64,000 nt of DNA from Gnetum montanum (Eukaryota > Streptophyta > Gnetopsida > Gnetales > Gnetaceae), in contig MNCI01020989.1 in the NCBI GenBank assembly GCA_015680685.1, positions 148,410 through 212,409 on the forward strand, in the 5' to 3' direction. The notes beneath the pieces were generated by a model that saw nothing but the letters and a program-made list of their open reading frames with translations, was not told the origin of the DNA and ran no database searches. The translations under genes and the position numbers were made by a program. This document shows positions 36,956 to 48,045 of the stretch, piece by piece (the stretch's first letter is position 1; each line of letters begins with the position of its first letter).

Positions 36956-38922
36956 ATGCCTCTCCTACAAGATTACAATAATGCCACACTTAGTGAGGAA
37001 GTTCATTGGAGAACCAACGAATTATTTGACAATGAAGATTGGAGTATGCAATTCGAAGTGGGGTTTTCTTATAAACATAAACAAAGGCCACATCATCCCA
37101 ACACATGAAAGCATAACTTACCTAATGACCACTACAATCATAATGCAATTACAAGAGGATGTTTGAATCTCCCGTAGGCATCGTAAAGAGAGCCGCCTAC
37201 CCAGGCTCGATTTCAACAACTTTTCTACTTTTTCAGGAGGCTATGACTTAGATGCAAATCAACATTTACAAGCCTTCTATGATGTCTATATGTGGAATAA
37301 CATTGATAATAGGTGGCAAAAACTTAAGCTCTTTCCTATGATACTCATTGACCAAGAAAAAGTATGGTATAGATCATTAAAACCAAATTTGATAAAACGT
37401 TGATCAACAATGGTAGAAGTATTTAACGAAAAATATCAAACCTATGCAAGAGTGTCAGCCTTGAGGAAACAAATCCAAGGATGGAAACAAGCACAACATG
37501 AACCCTTGAACATGGCCTTGGAAAGATATTATGCATTGTTAAACATCTATCCAGGCCATGGGTTTTTCGAGGAAAGGCTAATGTATCATATCATTGATGG
37601 GCTACGTAATGAAACAAGAAAGACCTTAGGAATGTATGCCCAAGGTTAACTATATGAACTATGAACCCATCAAATCCAAGAGCTTGTTAAGTGGGTAGCA
37701 AAAGAAGAAGGAGAATTGGCTAGATGGGATAGTGTTGAAAAACATCAACGGGACCAAAATCTCAACTTAACAAAGGTCCATGATCATAAAAAGGAGAAAT
37801 CAACTAATCTCAAGGTGGAAACATCATCTTTCCCAATACAACAAACATTAGAAAAACCTGAGGCAAAGATCAATAAGATGTTGGGATGGATGAATCAAAA
37901 GTGTGGAGAATATATCAATATCATTGGAGATAGAGTTTCGACAACCCAAGAAGCAGGAAAAAGCATCAAACAATCAGAAAGAATGGATAAGGAAAATAAG
38001 AGCTCAAATGCCAATCATACGTATGAATGTAACATATTCCTATACGATCACCCCAAGGGCCAATGCCCAATATTGTTACATTTACATGAGCATTGGGGAA
38101 ACATGTTACATCCAGAGTTCGTACAGAGATACTTTGTTCGATCATAGTGGCAACAATCCCATTCATGGGGGAGACCACCCTTAGAATGGAGACACCCTTT
38201 ATATCATCCAAACCCAAATACTTATCTTGTTCAACATCCTATTTCTCTAATTGGGCCAACTTACTCTAACTCACCATAGTACTATTCTCCTCAACACTAT
38301 CAACCCATGCCTTCAACACAACCACCACCTTGTGCACCTTATATGCCTCCTAACTTTCAGCATTCTCATCCTTTCCCTCCTTCCACAATGCCACCAACTT
38401 TTCCTAGGGTGTTTGCACCACAGCAACAACCCACGAACACTACTTGTGCTAATGCTACTAACAGCAGTGAAAGGCCTCCTCAACATCAAAAGCATCCTTT
38501 CTTTAAACATGGCCATAAGAAGGGACAACACAATTCCAAGGCCACTACATCTTCCAACCCAGCACAAGTCCCACACTGTGTTGCACCCTTACCTTCAAAC
38601 CCAATGCCTCATGTAACTTCATCAGGGCCACCAATTCACACTCCAGCAATCATATGGCCCAATGAACACAAACATGGAAAGTGACAATCCAATCCTTGCA
38701 TACCATCTCATGGTCACAAACATCATAGTGGGTCAACTCGTTATCTAGGAACTACATCGTATAAAGTGCCCCACTATGCTCATTATAATCATGTGTGTGA
38801 ACCCTGATGGGGTAAGTATGGACCAGTTCCAATATTTCCAACATGCAAGGATCCTTACCCTTTATTTATTAATCCTTACCATGCTCAACCGATTAGTTAT
38901 GGGGGATATCCCCCATTCTAAA
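36956..38922 (+). pseudogene. Element B gag
   Basis: Starts MPLLQDYNNATLSEEVHWRT at 36956; this is not the MSSS start of A and D. A frame change lies before 37410. The capsid core reads FSGGYDLDANQHLQAFYD, WQKLKLFPMILIDQEKVWY, then VFNEKYQTYARVSALRKQI (37410 on), the retrotransposon-gag fold. The knuckle region CNIFLYDHPKGQC (38029-38067) has Phe where the second Cys of element A lies. A Pro-rich tail (38307-38684; PQQQPTNTTCANA) and YGGYPPF end at TAA 38921. Only a few stops are present. Confidence 0.88.
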
Positions 38923-40780
38923 TAACAAGCAGGGTTAATAAATATTTTTCACTTTCTTTGATCTTACAACTTTTTGTTTTCCATTTTTTCATTTTTCAAC
39001 TTTTTGTTTTATCTTTTTATCTGTTGTGTTTCTATCTTTTTATGTTTTTTATAAGTAATCTCATCTATGAATAAAACACTCATCTGGATCATTGGTTGAG
39101 GTGTGTTCTATGTTATTAAGTCATAAGTGATCAATTATTTGGATAGTGAGCCCATCGCATCCACTCATCCACTTTACAAATAAGAGGTTTTGTTCAGGGG
39201 TACAGTGATATTCTTGACATTTTTGAAACTTAAAAATAATTCTGTGTTCATTGTACTCAGAATGAAGAAGGATGGACCAAGAGGGAATGATTAGGGTGTG
39301 ACATTAAGGGGACTTGTGGATTCTCTTTGGTGACATCTATGGGAGTTATCATGCAACATGGTTGTACTAAGATCCTTGTAGATCTAATGAAAAATGGGAG
39401 TAAGAGTAATCAAAAGGGCACTCAAAATTCAAATGCTTTCCTAGGGGGTCCCACTAGAAAGACATGCACCCATGCCTGAAGGTTGGTGATTTCTCTAGAT
39501 TTAGTGTTCAAAAAAAGAAGAGAAAGAGAAAAAAAAGTGCCAAAAAATAAAAACCACTCCTCCCTTGAACAAAACGCCAAGTGATTGTACACCTTGTTGT
39601 TCTGGTACTCTCATAGTTGCTCATCATGGGATGAAATAATGCAATGTCACTAATTAGAGGAATGGACTTGGTCTTGATCTTGGAACGATGGGTTAATGAC
39701 ACTTTAATCATGCTTTGCACGCAGGATTCATTGTGCCCTAGCTCAATTACCTCATGTCCCAATCTCTACGATCCCTTTCTCTAGTTCATCTCATCTCACT
39801 ATTCGTGTAATTGTAGCTTGTGTCATGTGTAACATAGAATTCTTACCTCATTTCGGTGATATTTACATGTGTGTGTTTTTTGGAGTTAGTGCAGATTACA
39901 TTTAACCCTTCTAGTTCCCACAGACACTTTAAGTGTGGTTACACAAGGACAATATACGTTGGAACCTACTTTGGGGAGGACCCACTTGTGTAATATTTTG
40001 TGATTCTCACTTATGACATTGCTCACACACACCACTTACCCTCAGCATAATTTTTAAAATAATTTTCTTTTCCTTATTATTATCCCTCTAAATTTTAACC
40101 CTCCAATGTACTATTACATACCCTTTTTCATACCACCCAAGGTTTTATTGGTTAAAATCCACACCGTCACCATTAATGGTGACTTTGAATTCATGAAATT
40201 TCCCTAGAACATCTTGATCATAGTCAATGTTCTCAATTCCAACGTTAATTTCAAAATAACCCTTAAAAAATTTAGTACATTCTCTAAGTTTCCTAACTTC
40301 AATGAAAATATATATACGTGACCCCACTGTGCTAATCAACATCATTTGCAATTGTTCACACAGGGGAAGTTTTTCAATTCCTCTCTACAGCTCGTGATTG
40401 CGTGTCCCTTGCTTTCATATCCATAACTCGCTCGCTACTATCTCAATTTTCATTTCATTTGAACCTACTTGAACCTATAGTGTTTAGCTTAGTCATGGGG
40501 GAGGGGCACATGCCGAATAGTGCATATAGTACATAAATTTTTTGAAATTCATCATCACCCGAAGGACATATTTAAGGGTAATTAGTCATAGAATTAAGAA
40601 TAGAATGTGTCAAAAACAATTTCATCCCCTTAGCTATACCAGAAAATTAAATTTGGAAACCACCTAAGCAAAGAGGACTCAACACTATAATCTTTCGGGG
40701 ACATGTTCTTCCAATAATTAACATCACACAAAAATAAAGTAAATCTATTAAGGCAATCAGTAAGGTATAACCTAACTTTG
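38923..40780 (+). other. Element B noncoding region between gag and the second ORF
   Basis: No ORF. It corresponds to the post-integrase region of A and E: GAGCCCATCGCATCCACTC (near 39147), GTGTGACATTAAGGGGACTT (near 39296) and TTGGAACCTACTTTGGGGAG (near 39959). The whole PR-INT section is deleted between 38922 and these landmarks. Confidence 0.65.
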
Positions 40781-41400
40781 GTAACAACCTAGGAATGCCC
40801 CAAAATGCAGACAACAAGAAGGTCCTGCTCAAGGTGCGATCAAACGACCTAGGAGAGGTGAAGGATAAGTTCCTACCAAAAAAAATGTAGAGCAAGAGGA
40901 ACAATCATTTAGTATCCACCAAGAAGACCCTACTGTTATACAATCAAGGCCTACCCTCTCTGAAAGTGGTGCTTGGTACTTAGGGGAAATGTACCAATTT
41001 TGGCACAATAAAGAAGAAGGCACCATGGTTAACAATTGTGGTGTGACTATTGATTTCTCTGTTCAAGCCATTTTGGAAGTATTAAACCTTCCAAACACAG
41101 GGCCAAAAGTTTCTTAGAACTAGTTGGACACTTTCATAACCGAGCAACTTAATAAACTGTTGAGAGAGAATAAAAGGGTGGCGGAAGAAAAAGAGAAGGC
41201 TGACTAGGATGCCTTTATGGAACAAGCACAAACTTACATGCATGCCAAGGCACTCAAAGCCTTACAAGAGGAGAAACTCTAGGCCATACTTCAATGCCAT
41301 CAAATCCCAAGACCTGTAGCGCAAGAAAAAGGGAAAGAAACCTATGGAGGAGCCACCACCACCAGGAACTACATGATTTCCACCAATTTTGTAATCCTAG
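40781..41400 (+). pseudogene. Element B second ORF, putative plant transposon-protein-like
   Basis: Translated in one frame from about 40860, it reads SESGAWYLGEMYQFWHN (about 40957-41008), GTMVNNCG, VTIDFSVQAILEVLNLP (about 41043-41093), then a Glu/Lys-rich coiled-coil tail (RENKRVAEEKEKAD) and QEKGKETYGG. The block V-x-I-D-F-S-x-x-A-I-x-x-V-L-x-L-P is what I recall from the 'putative plant transposon protein' family found with Athila-like elements. Stops at about 41116, 41122, 41206 and 41279 break it. Function unknown; sequence-based assignment only. Confidence 0.5.
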
Positions 41401-41550
41401 GATTTTCTTTTATGTTGTATCTCAATTTTGTTCTGACTCCACACTACGGCATTAATCCATTCTAGCCAGTCAATAATCCCATACCTATCCACTATGTAAT
41501 CAATGGAGCTTGTTCTCTCTGTAACTCGAGGACGAGTTTTCATTCAATCG

Positions 41551-41558
41551 TGGGGGTA
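41551..41558 (+). other. Element B polypurine tract
   Basis: TGGGGGTA immediately before the 3' LTR (TGATGAG at 41559), identical to the core of the tract of element A. Confidence 0.7.
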
Positions 41559-41609
41559 TGATGAGTCATGAATTTGCTAGCTGTGATATCACTACCATGA
41601 TATCATAGC
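41559..41609 (+). repeat. Element B 3' LTR, first part
   Basis: TGATGAGTCATGAATTTGCT matches the 5' LTR start. It ends at 41609, where element C is inserted; the last five bases (ATAGC, 41605-41609) are the target duplication of C, paired with ACAGC (59804-59808), one transition apart. Confidence 0.88.
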
Positions 41610-41739
41610 TAAAACACCACAAAATTTTGAGCTTAGTACTTTTCCAACAAGAAGCAGGTCTCTAGGACTCAGACGACCACGGCTACATCTGGTACCAAAC
41701 ATGGCAACTTCAGAGATCAGATGCTTAATTTTCAATAAG

Positions 41740-42250
41740 TATGCATTCTCAGCGTATACGCCCAGCATATATGCCCAAGTCTACATTCTCAGCTTATACG
41801 CCTAGTGTATACGCTCAAAGTTCACATTCATAGCATATACGCCCAGTGTATATGCTCAAGTTCACAGCGTATGCGCCCAACGTAGACGCTCAAGTTCTTA
41901 GCGTATACGCCCAACGTGCACGACCAGTGTACACACCCCACAAGTACATACAGCTTGTACGACTGATGCATACGCCTGGCATGCAATCCCCAAATACGAC
42001 ATGAAAACAGCACTGCAAGGAAAAACTTGGTACAAGGCAACAATTCAGATGAACAGAGCATCCATCAGCGTATACGCCCACCCAACAACCATTAGCATAT
42101 ACGCCCAACAACTATCAACGTATACGCCAAGCATCCACAGCGTATATGCCCAGCACGTCCAGCGTATACGCCCTCCATGCCCAGCGTAAACTCCCAAAGT
42201 CTACGCTCACCAAATATAGCATATACGGCCAGTGTATACGCCAGCAGATG
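41740..42250 (+). repeat. GCGTATACGC minisatellite cluster in the element C 5' LTR
   Basis: About 25 irregularly spaced words of the form (C)AGCGTATACGCCCA. Perfect copies of the 10-base palindrome GCGTATACGC occur at 41752-41761, near 41899, near 42070 and near 42161. Most others differ by one C/T or G/A change at a CpG (GCATATACGC, GTGTATACGC). Confidence 0.9.
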
Positions 42251-42301
42251 TAACATGTTGTACACTTGTAAATTTTATGCTTTCACACCCGGTCAATGTT
42301 C

Positions 42302-42328
42302 CACGTGTCACCCTAAACCTGTATAAAA
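42302..42328 (+). promoter_or_regulatory. Element C LTR promoter (G-box and TATA)
   Basis: CACGTG (42302-42307, in CCACGTGTCA, also an ABRE-like core) lies 14 bases before TATAAAA (42322-42328). The 3' LTR keeps both (59187-59192 and 59207-59213). Transcription of the genomic RNA should start about 30 bases downstream, near 42355. Confidence 0.65.
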
Positions 42329-42922
42329 ATCCCAATTTTTCACTAGATCAGGGGTTGGCTAAAAAAGATTTCAAGCAAACCAAAGAGCAGAGATGCTGAG
42401 AAACAGAGTAGAGAGCATTGTATGCTGGACAACCCTATACGCTGAGCATACAGCCTCTACGTTGTGCCTACAGTTTGAACCAGTCATCAGTCCTCCCTGC
42501 ATCCACTGAGGCTATTTGTCCACCATTTGTCAAAGCCACAACTACGTTAGACCAGTGCATTGTAACTCTCATTTTGAAATGCCATTGTTACATTTTCTTC
42601 CCAAAATCTATTATAGTTTGCATTAATTGTTGCATTTATTCTGTTTACGCTCTTTTACATTTATTCTCCGTTTGCATCAGTTATGTTGTTTACGTGTTGT
42701 TTTACGCCTGTTACGCCGTTTACGTATAACCCAGCGTATAGCACTTTGGTGTACGTTCGGGGAAATCCTTGCCTGATCCACATGCGGACCACTCAAGGTA
42801 CTCTACCTTCATTCATTCTAGCTCACCCTCAGGTGAAAGTAGGGTCTTCTGTGCCTGTTCGGATATCTCCAAGTCTCTATTTCCTTCTAGCTGGAGACTG
42901 ACGATTTCAGACAGTACAGAAA

Positions 42923-42942
42923 TTGGCGTTAGAAGGAGGGCC
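42923..42942 (+). other. Element C primer binding site region
   Basis: TTGGCGTTAGAAGGAGGGCC starts four bases after the LTR end. I recall a very similar TTGGCGCTAGAAGGAGGG just after the LTR in Tat-type elements of grasses. I cannot assign the priming tRNA with confidence; it is not the tRNA-Asp type of A, B and D. Confidence 0.65.
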
Positions 42943-43551
42943 TCTGCCTAAAATTTACTATGCCTCAGAGCTCTCAGCGTCTACGCTATTGGGTATACAC
43001 AAACCTTACCTGCAAACTTCCAAGCGTTTACACTATGCAATTTAATACTTACTTCTTGCAAACTATCCAGCGTCTACGCTATTATGCGTCTGTGCTGCTT
43101 CGTTTAAAACTCACCATCTGCAAGTCTCCCAGAATCTATGTTGTCAAACATACGTCGACTCTATCTGCAAAATCCCCAGCATCTACGCTGCCGAATACAT
43201 GCTGCCCACTTTACACTGTAGACCTTGTCTACGCTGCACACAAGACTCCGTCTACGCTATATACGCCACCGCTAATTTTACGCTGAACATCCTATCCTAT
43301 AAACCCATTTACGCTGTCGTCCATATGCTACACTCTGTACGTTGTAACCCTATTTACGTTGCACGATGATGCTGTATACGCTGTACCATTTACGTTCTAG
43401 ATTCTCTACGCTGACACTATACGTTATATACGCTGTCGTTGTACGCTGGTCATTAAAGCGTATACGTTGTACGCTACCAACGTAGGTTTACGCTGCACTA
43501 AGTACACTGACTTCACACCTCTACATCATGTCACACTCTTAACTGATCATC
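42943..43551 (+). repeat. Element C 5' leader rich in TACGCT words
   Basis: About 15-20 copies of TCTACGCT, TTTACGCT or TATACGCT are spread over 550 bases (for example AGCGTCTACGCTATT at 42978 and 43072). These are half-sites of the GCGTATACGC palindrome of the LTR. No ORF. The gag start follows at 43552. Confidence 0.8.
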
Positions 43552-46500
43552 ATGAACACCGCAAACACCACCGCTACAACCACCCAGGTCACAGACCTCG
43601 TAAACACCATGGCCATCCAACAACCCGTGGCACAACCCACAATGGGTCCCCGTCGGTCTCTTAGGTTGCAAGGGAGGAACCCATCACCCAACACCATAAC
43701 TCAAGGCCAATACAACTTCATATGCATAAAAATACAAGCTGGCCTAGCTATGGACCGAGTCGAAATAGAAGTTAAAATGCAATACGAACTTTTCTACAAG
43801 GGAGGGCAAGAGTTCATTCCTTCCCCGTACGATATCATCCCTATCCTAGAACCTTACTCTGAGCTCATCACACAACTCCTCCTGCAAAGGAGCCAGTCGC
43901 TAGATCAGCCTGCAGTAAATTCTCAACCAAAAAAGAAGGATGAGTTCATCACCCAATTTGAACATGAAGATTCCTACTATACGCTCAGTCCACAAACCTA
44001 TGTCAACCCCGTGTTTCATCCAGGCACAGGGGAAATCATGTCCCTCCAATCCCTCAGGTTCACCCAAGCGCAAATACCTCTGCCAGACACATCCGCACTT
44101 GTTCATGTTCCTCCTCCAAGCGATCCGCAAATCAATACACTCCCTCTCGCTATCATCCCCGCTGTAGCCGCAGGCCCATCCTTGCAAGTACCACCCCCTC
44201 ACAATAACACGGGAGCAACCTTCCCGCCTCGAGTGATCGGGATGCCACATGTGATACCAGCATCTATGTCCACTCACTATATCCCCCACATCCAAACGCA
44301 CGGAGGCCCTTCCACTGCTGTAACCCAACAAGGGGTTCCTACACAAAACATGACTGGGCAATGGGCAGCAATGGATGCTCAATCACATCAACCCCCTCAC
44401 TACAACATACCACCTCACACGATTCCACCAGCCAACATTCCTCAAGGGCAACCACAGCAACAACAACCCCTCACTTACAATATGCCACCCTTAGTACCAC
44501 CTGCTATGAACATTCCACAAGTACAACCGCCGACCGCATAGCTTTCGGCCTTCCAACCTACTATTCAACAATCCAATCTGTATAATGTACCACATCCCCA
44601 AGCTGCCACCTCACCTAGCGCTCAAGATTGGGCTGACACTAGAAAACTAATACAGGAACTAGCTAATGAGGTCAAACGCCTCAAAACAGCTGCCGACGGA
44701 GAGTTGAAGGTAGTGGACTTTTACCACGATGACCCCATCAGCTCTTCCATTCTGCCCCAAACCTTACCCAAAGGCATATCATTGCCTACGCTAACTAAAT
44801 ATAATGGGGAGATGGACCCCAATGCTCACCTTATAACATTTAGACTATTGTGTGCATTACTTCAGGCATGACCACACGCCATTTTGAGAGTGTTCCCTAT
44901 GTCCCTTATAGGGAGAGCACTTGATTGGTATCGGGCCTTGCCAAGAAACTTGATATTTTCCTTGAAAGAGTTGTTACATCAATTTGTTACTAGGTTCAAG
45001 TATAACTTGAAACTTGAAGCAACACTTGACAGTCTTATACAGGTCAAACAAGCACCTTTAGAACCCGTACAAAAATTCATCCAAAGATGGAGTGCTACTC
45101 TCAATGAGCTACACGAGCCGATCCCACAGACATATCTGCTCACCATTCTAAAGGGGGCTATTAATGACTTTTTCAAATCCAAGTTATGTTATCTTAATGT
45201 GCTTAACCTTAATCAAGCTTTTGTACAGATTAAAAATATAGAAGAGGCAGCCCAAAATAGCCATGATCCCGCATACTTAGCCTTTAAGAATCAACACAGT
45301 AAGAAAGATAAAGAAAAGGCTAAAACAACTATAGCGGCAATAGCAGAAACGTAACAAGCAAATGTGGCACAACAAAACAAACCGCTGGTGGCACCTACTA
45401 ATTATACAAAACCTACTCCCATAATTGTGCCGGAATCATCATCATCGTAGAACCCAACACCAAACTGTACGAGAAATTTTGAAAGGAAAGAGCCCGCCCA
45501 ATATACGTCATTACCTATGAAGCCATCCCAGCTATTTGACCAACTCCTGAAAGCTGGGTTAATGAAACACAAATAGTTATCCCCTGCTGCTATCCAAAGA
45601 CATGACCGATTCTATCAACTGGTTCAAAACCCAAGCTTAGCAATGCCGGATGAGGCCCTAGTACCCAAAGGTTTTATGATGAACCTCTTCTGCAACTATC
45701 ACCAACATAATGGGCATGGTACAGATTACTGTTTCACCCTGAAACAAGACATACAACGAATGATCGATGGAGGCCAAATCACTTTTGATGAGGCCAACCC
45801 AGTCCAACCGCAGAACCAGGCTATGGGTGTGTATAAAGACCCTCTGAATACCAAAGAGGCACCGTACATTATTAACACAATCTACCTAGATAACAAACCT
45901 GAAACGCCGAGCATTAACAACGTCTACTCTGACTATGAACAACAAACGCCTAATAAGACATTTGTAGTCCGTATTCCTCCCACTGCCTCAACATCCATGC
46001 CTCAACCATCATACACCCCGCAAAAACCATATGTAGTGCGCGTACCTCTAGCCGCTACTGCCGCTAACTCACAAACACCTCTCATTCAGCTTGCCCCTTA
46101 TGTAGTCTGAGTACCACCTACCGTCGCAACAGCAGAGGTCCAACCTCTGCCTAAACCAACCCCATACGTCATTAGGACATCCAAAAGTCCTAATGATTAT
46201 CAATCCTCCACCTCGCAAATGCAAAGTAAACCTAGTCCATATGTCATCAGGGTGCCCAGCCAGCCTTTTGCTCAACCACATCTGACTGTCCAACCGCAAC
46301 CTCGCCTAACTCCATACGTGGTACGAACCCCAAAACAACTTGAGGCTCCAAAATCAACCACACCCTCACGCCATACACGAGAACGCTTAGTGGATAAGCT
46401 CACGTGTGAACGCTTGGAGAAGGAGTGTCAACGGCTAGCTGTAGGACCACCTAAACCCACCCTGCTAAACCCGGTACCTATGACGCCATCTAACAATCAA

Positions 46501-47658
46501 CCAAACGTAGGCTATGAGGGTGAACCATCCAAAAAATCCGATATGTCTAAATCAGCGATTTCGAGCAAAAATGACAAGCCAACGACGCATGAAATAAAAC
46601 TGTTGGGCCCGATGGACCAAGTCACTGCCGATAAACACACGCCCAACGGTAAAGACCTAGCAACAGCCCTAACGCAGGTCACACAAGTGCTCAAGCAAAA
46701 GAATACTTCACTGAGCTTATATGACCTAGTTTTAACATCCCAAACACATCGCGAAGCTTTAGTGCACATGTTAACATTGATCCCAGTAAGCGAGGATTTG
46801 CCCCCAAATGAACCTGCCATTCATGCGGTAATGTACTCGCCCTAAGGGACAACTTCCAAACCATTAAGTTTCCATAACGATAACATCAAGGTGGATAAGA
46901 AAACAGGGGAGATAACAACAGCCCCTATGTTTATAACAATAAGAGTAAACCAATTCCAGATACATAGGGTCCATGTAGATGATGGAGCTGCCACAAACGT
47001 AGTCCCATATCCCATCATCGAACAACTCAGGCTAACAGAGCAAATCAGACCAACTACCACCACATGCTTGAAATCATTCAGCAGATCACACGTGATAGTC
47101 AAAGGCACCATGACCTTAGACTTCATAGTAGGGGACCAATTCACCACATCCGCCGAATTCGTAGTAATCGATGAGATGCCAGGATTCAACCTAATATTAG
47201 GAAGGCCTTGGCTGGCCCAACTAAAAGCAGTCTCATCCCCTATACACCAAGAGATTCACCTACCTTATGAAGGTGGTGAAATCATCATACACAGGGAGGC
47301 TGCTACACCCATCATCTCATCATACATAGACACAGACCAAGGCTCAGAAGTTAAGCTCGAAGAGCCTAGACAACATGACATAAATGAACAACAACCGGCA
47401 AGTGATAATCCTATAAACGCAAAAGAAGATCCACCCAAAACAAAAATACCCGGGCCTGGCATTGTACATACACCTCCTGACTTAGAAACAACAACTAACA
47501 CGGAACTCACACCAAATGCCGAAACATCTAAAAACACCGATGCGGGGACTATTCCATCAGACATCCCTTGAGCTGAGTTACCATTCAATGTGATCAGCGA
47601 AGGGGACGCTGAATATAGAATCATAACCGCTAACTCTACTCCCAACGTAAAAATGTGA
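43552..47658 (+). pseudogene. Element C gag-protease frame
   Basis: One reading frame of 1,369 codons from ATG 43552 to TGA 47656, broken by eight in-frame stops (44539, 44869, 45352, 45448, 45574, 46108, 46843, 47569) but no frameshift. The N-terminal 330 residues are Pro/Gln/His-rich. The capsid core (44800-45260) has RVFPMSLIGRALDWYRALP and LHQFVTRFKYN. A knuckle CNYHQHNGHGTDYC (45691-45732; C-x2-H-x4-H-x4-C) is the Tat type. Six PYVVRVP-like repeats follow (45955-46335). The protease (46891-47240) has VHVDDGAATNVVPYP as active-site loop and GFNLILGRPWL. Stops fit CAG, CAA or CGA decay; at 46108 the repeat itself shows that Arg was lost. RT is not fused downstream. Confidence 0.88.
45955..46335 (+). 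repeat. Six protein-level repeats PYVVRVP in the element C gag-PR spacer
   Basis: Copies at about 45958 (TFVVRIPP), 46027 (PYVVRVPL), 46096 (PYVV, stop, VPP), 46165 (PYVIRTSK), 46237 (PYVIRVPS) and 46312 (PYVVRTPK), spaced 66-75 bases. Codons differ between copies while the residues are kept, suggesting selection on the peptide before the element died. Confidence 0.85.
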
Positions 47659-47689
47659 AAAATCAAAAAATTACTAAACCAATAAAAAA

Positions 47690-48045
47690 AAGACAACTGT
47701 TCGAAACGACGTTAAACTACAATTGGTCCGAAATGACGTTAAACTATAATATGTCCGAGATGACGTTAAACTACAACAAGTTTGAAACAACATAAAACTA
47801 CATTCCAAGTCTAGAATGACGTTAAACTATCATGTCCACAATGACATAAAACTAGCCACGATCAGAAATGGTTGGTCAACCAAGAAATTCACCCGTGTCA
47901 TTCAAAATGTTCCTTGCTTACGCTGGGGCCCGAAATGGCCTTAAACTATAAATCTGGCCTGAAATGGACTTAAACTAAGTACGAATCTGGCCCGAAATGG
48001 CCTTAAACTAGTACGAATCTGGCCCGAAATGGCCTTAAACTAGAT
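47690..48045 (+). repeat. Minisatellite array 1 (TTAAACTA core)
   Basis: Directly after the gag-PR stop. About five degenerate units of ATGACGTTAAACTACAA (47705-47855) are followed by four units of GCCCGAAATGGCCTTAAACTA (about 47928-48042), the last two almost identical at a spacing of 32. No ORF. Confidence 0.9.

Larger units (their letters stand above)
41610..42918 (+). repeat. Element C 5' LTR
   Basis: Starts TAAAACACCACAAAATTTTG (TG decayed to TA; the partner has TGAAACACC) and ends GACAGTACA. U3 (41740-42250) is filled with GTATACGC motifs. A G-box and TATA box follow (42302-42328), then R/U5 with many TACG-type words. The minus-strand frame here is a by-product of the repeat. Confidence 0.9.

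Noticed and set aside
41740-42250. CRISPR-like array
   Set aside because: Units are short, palindromic, irregularly spaced and decayed, with no constant-length spacers, and they sit in an LTR of a plant element.
42418-42951. Short ORFs after the LTR TATA box
   Set aside because: They lie in the R/U5 region and span the LTR end; no homology to gag.
43900-44382. A 160-codon minus-strand ORF opposite gag of element C
   Set aside because: It is the mirror of a Pro/Gln-rich gag frame with clear collinear homology on the plus strand, and it has no start context, intron or motif.
47265-47696. 143-codon minus-strand ORF
   Set aside because: It overlaps the protease frame antisense, has no link to exon 8 of the antisense gene, and shows no domain.
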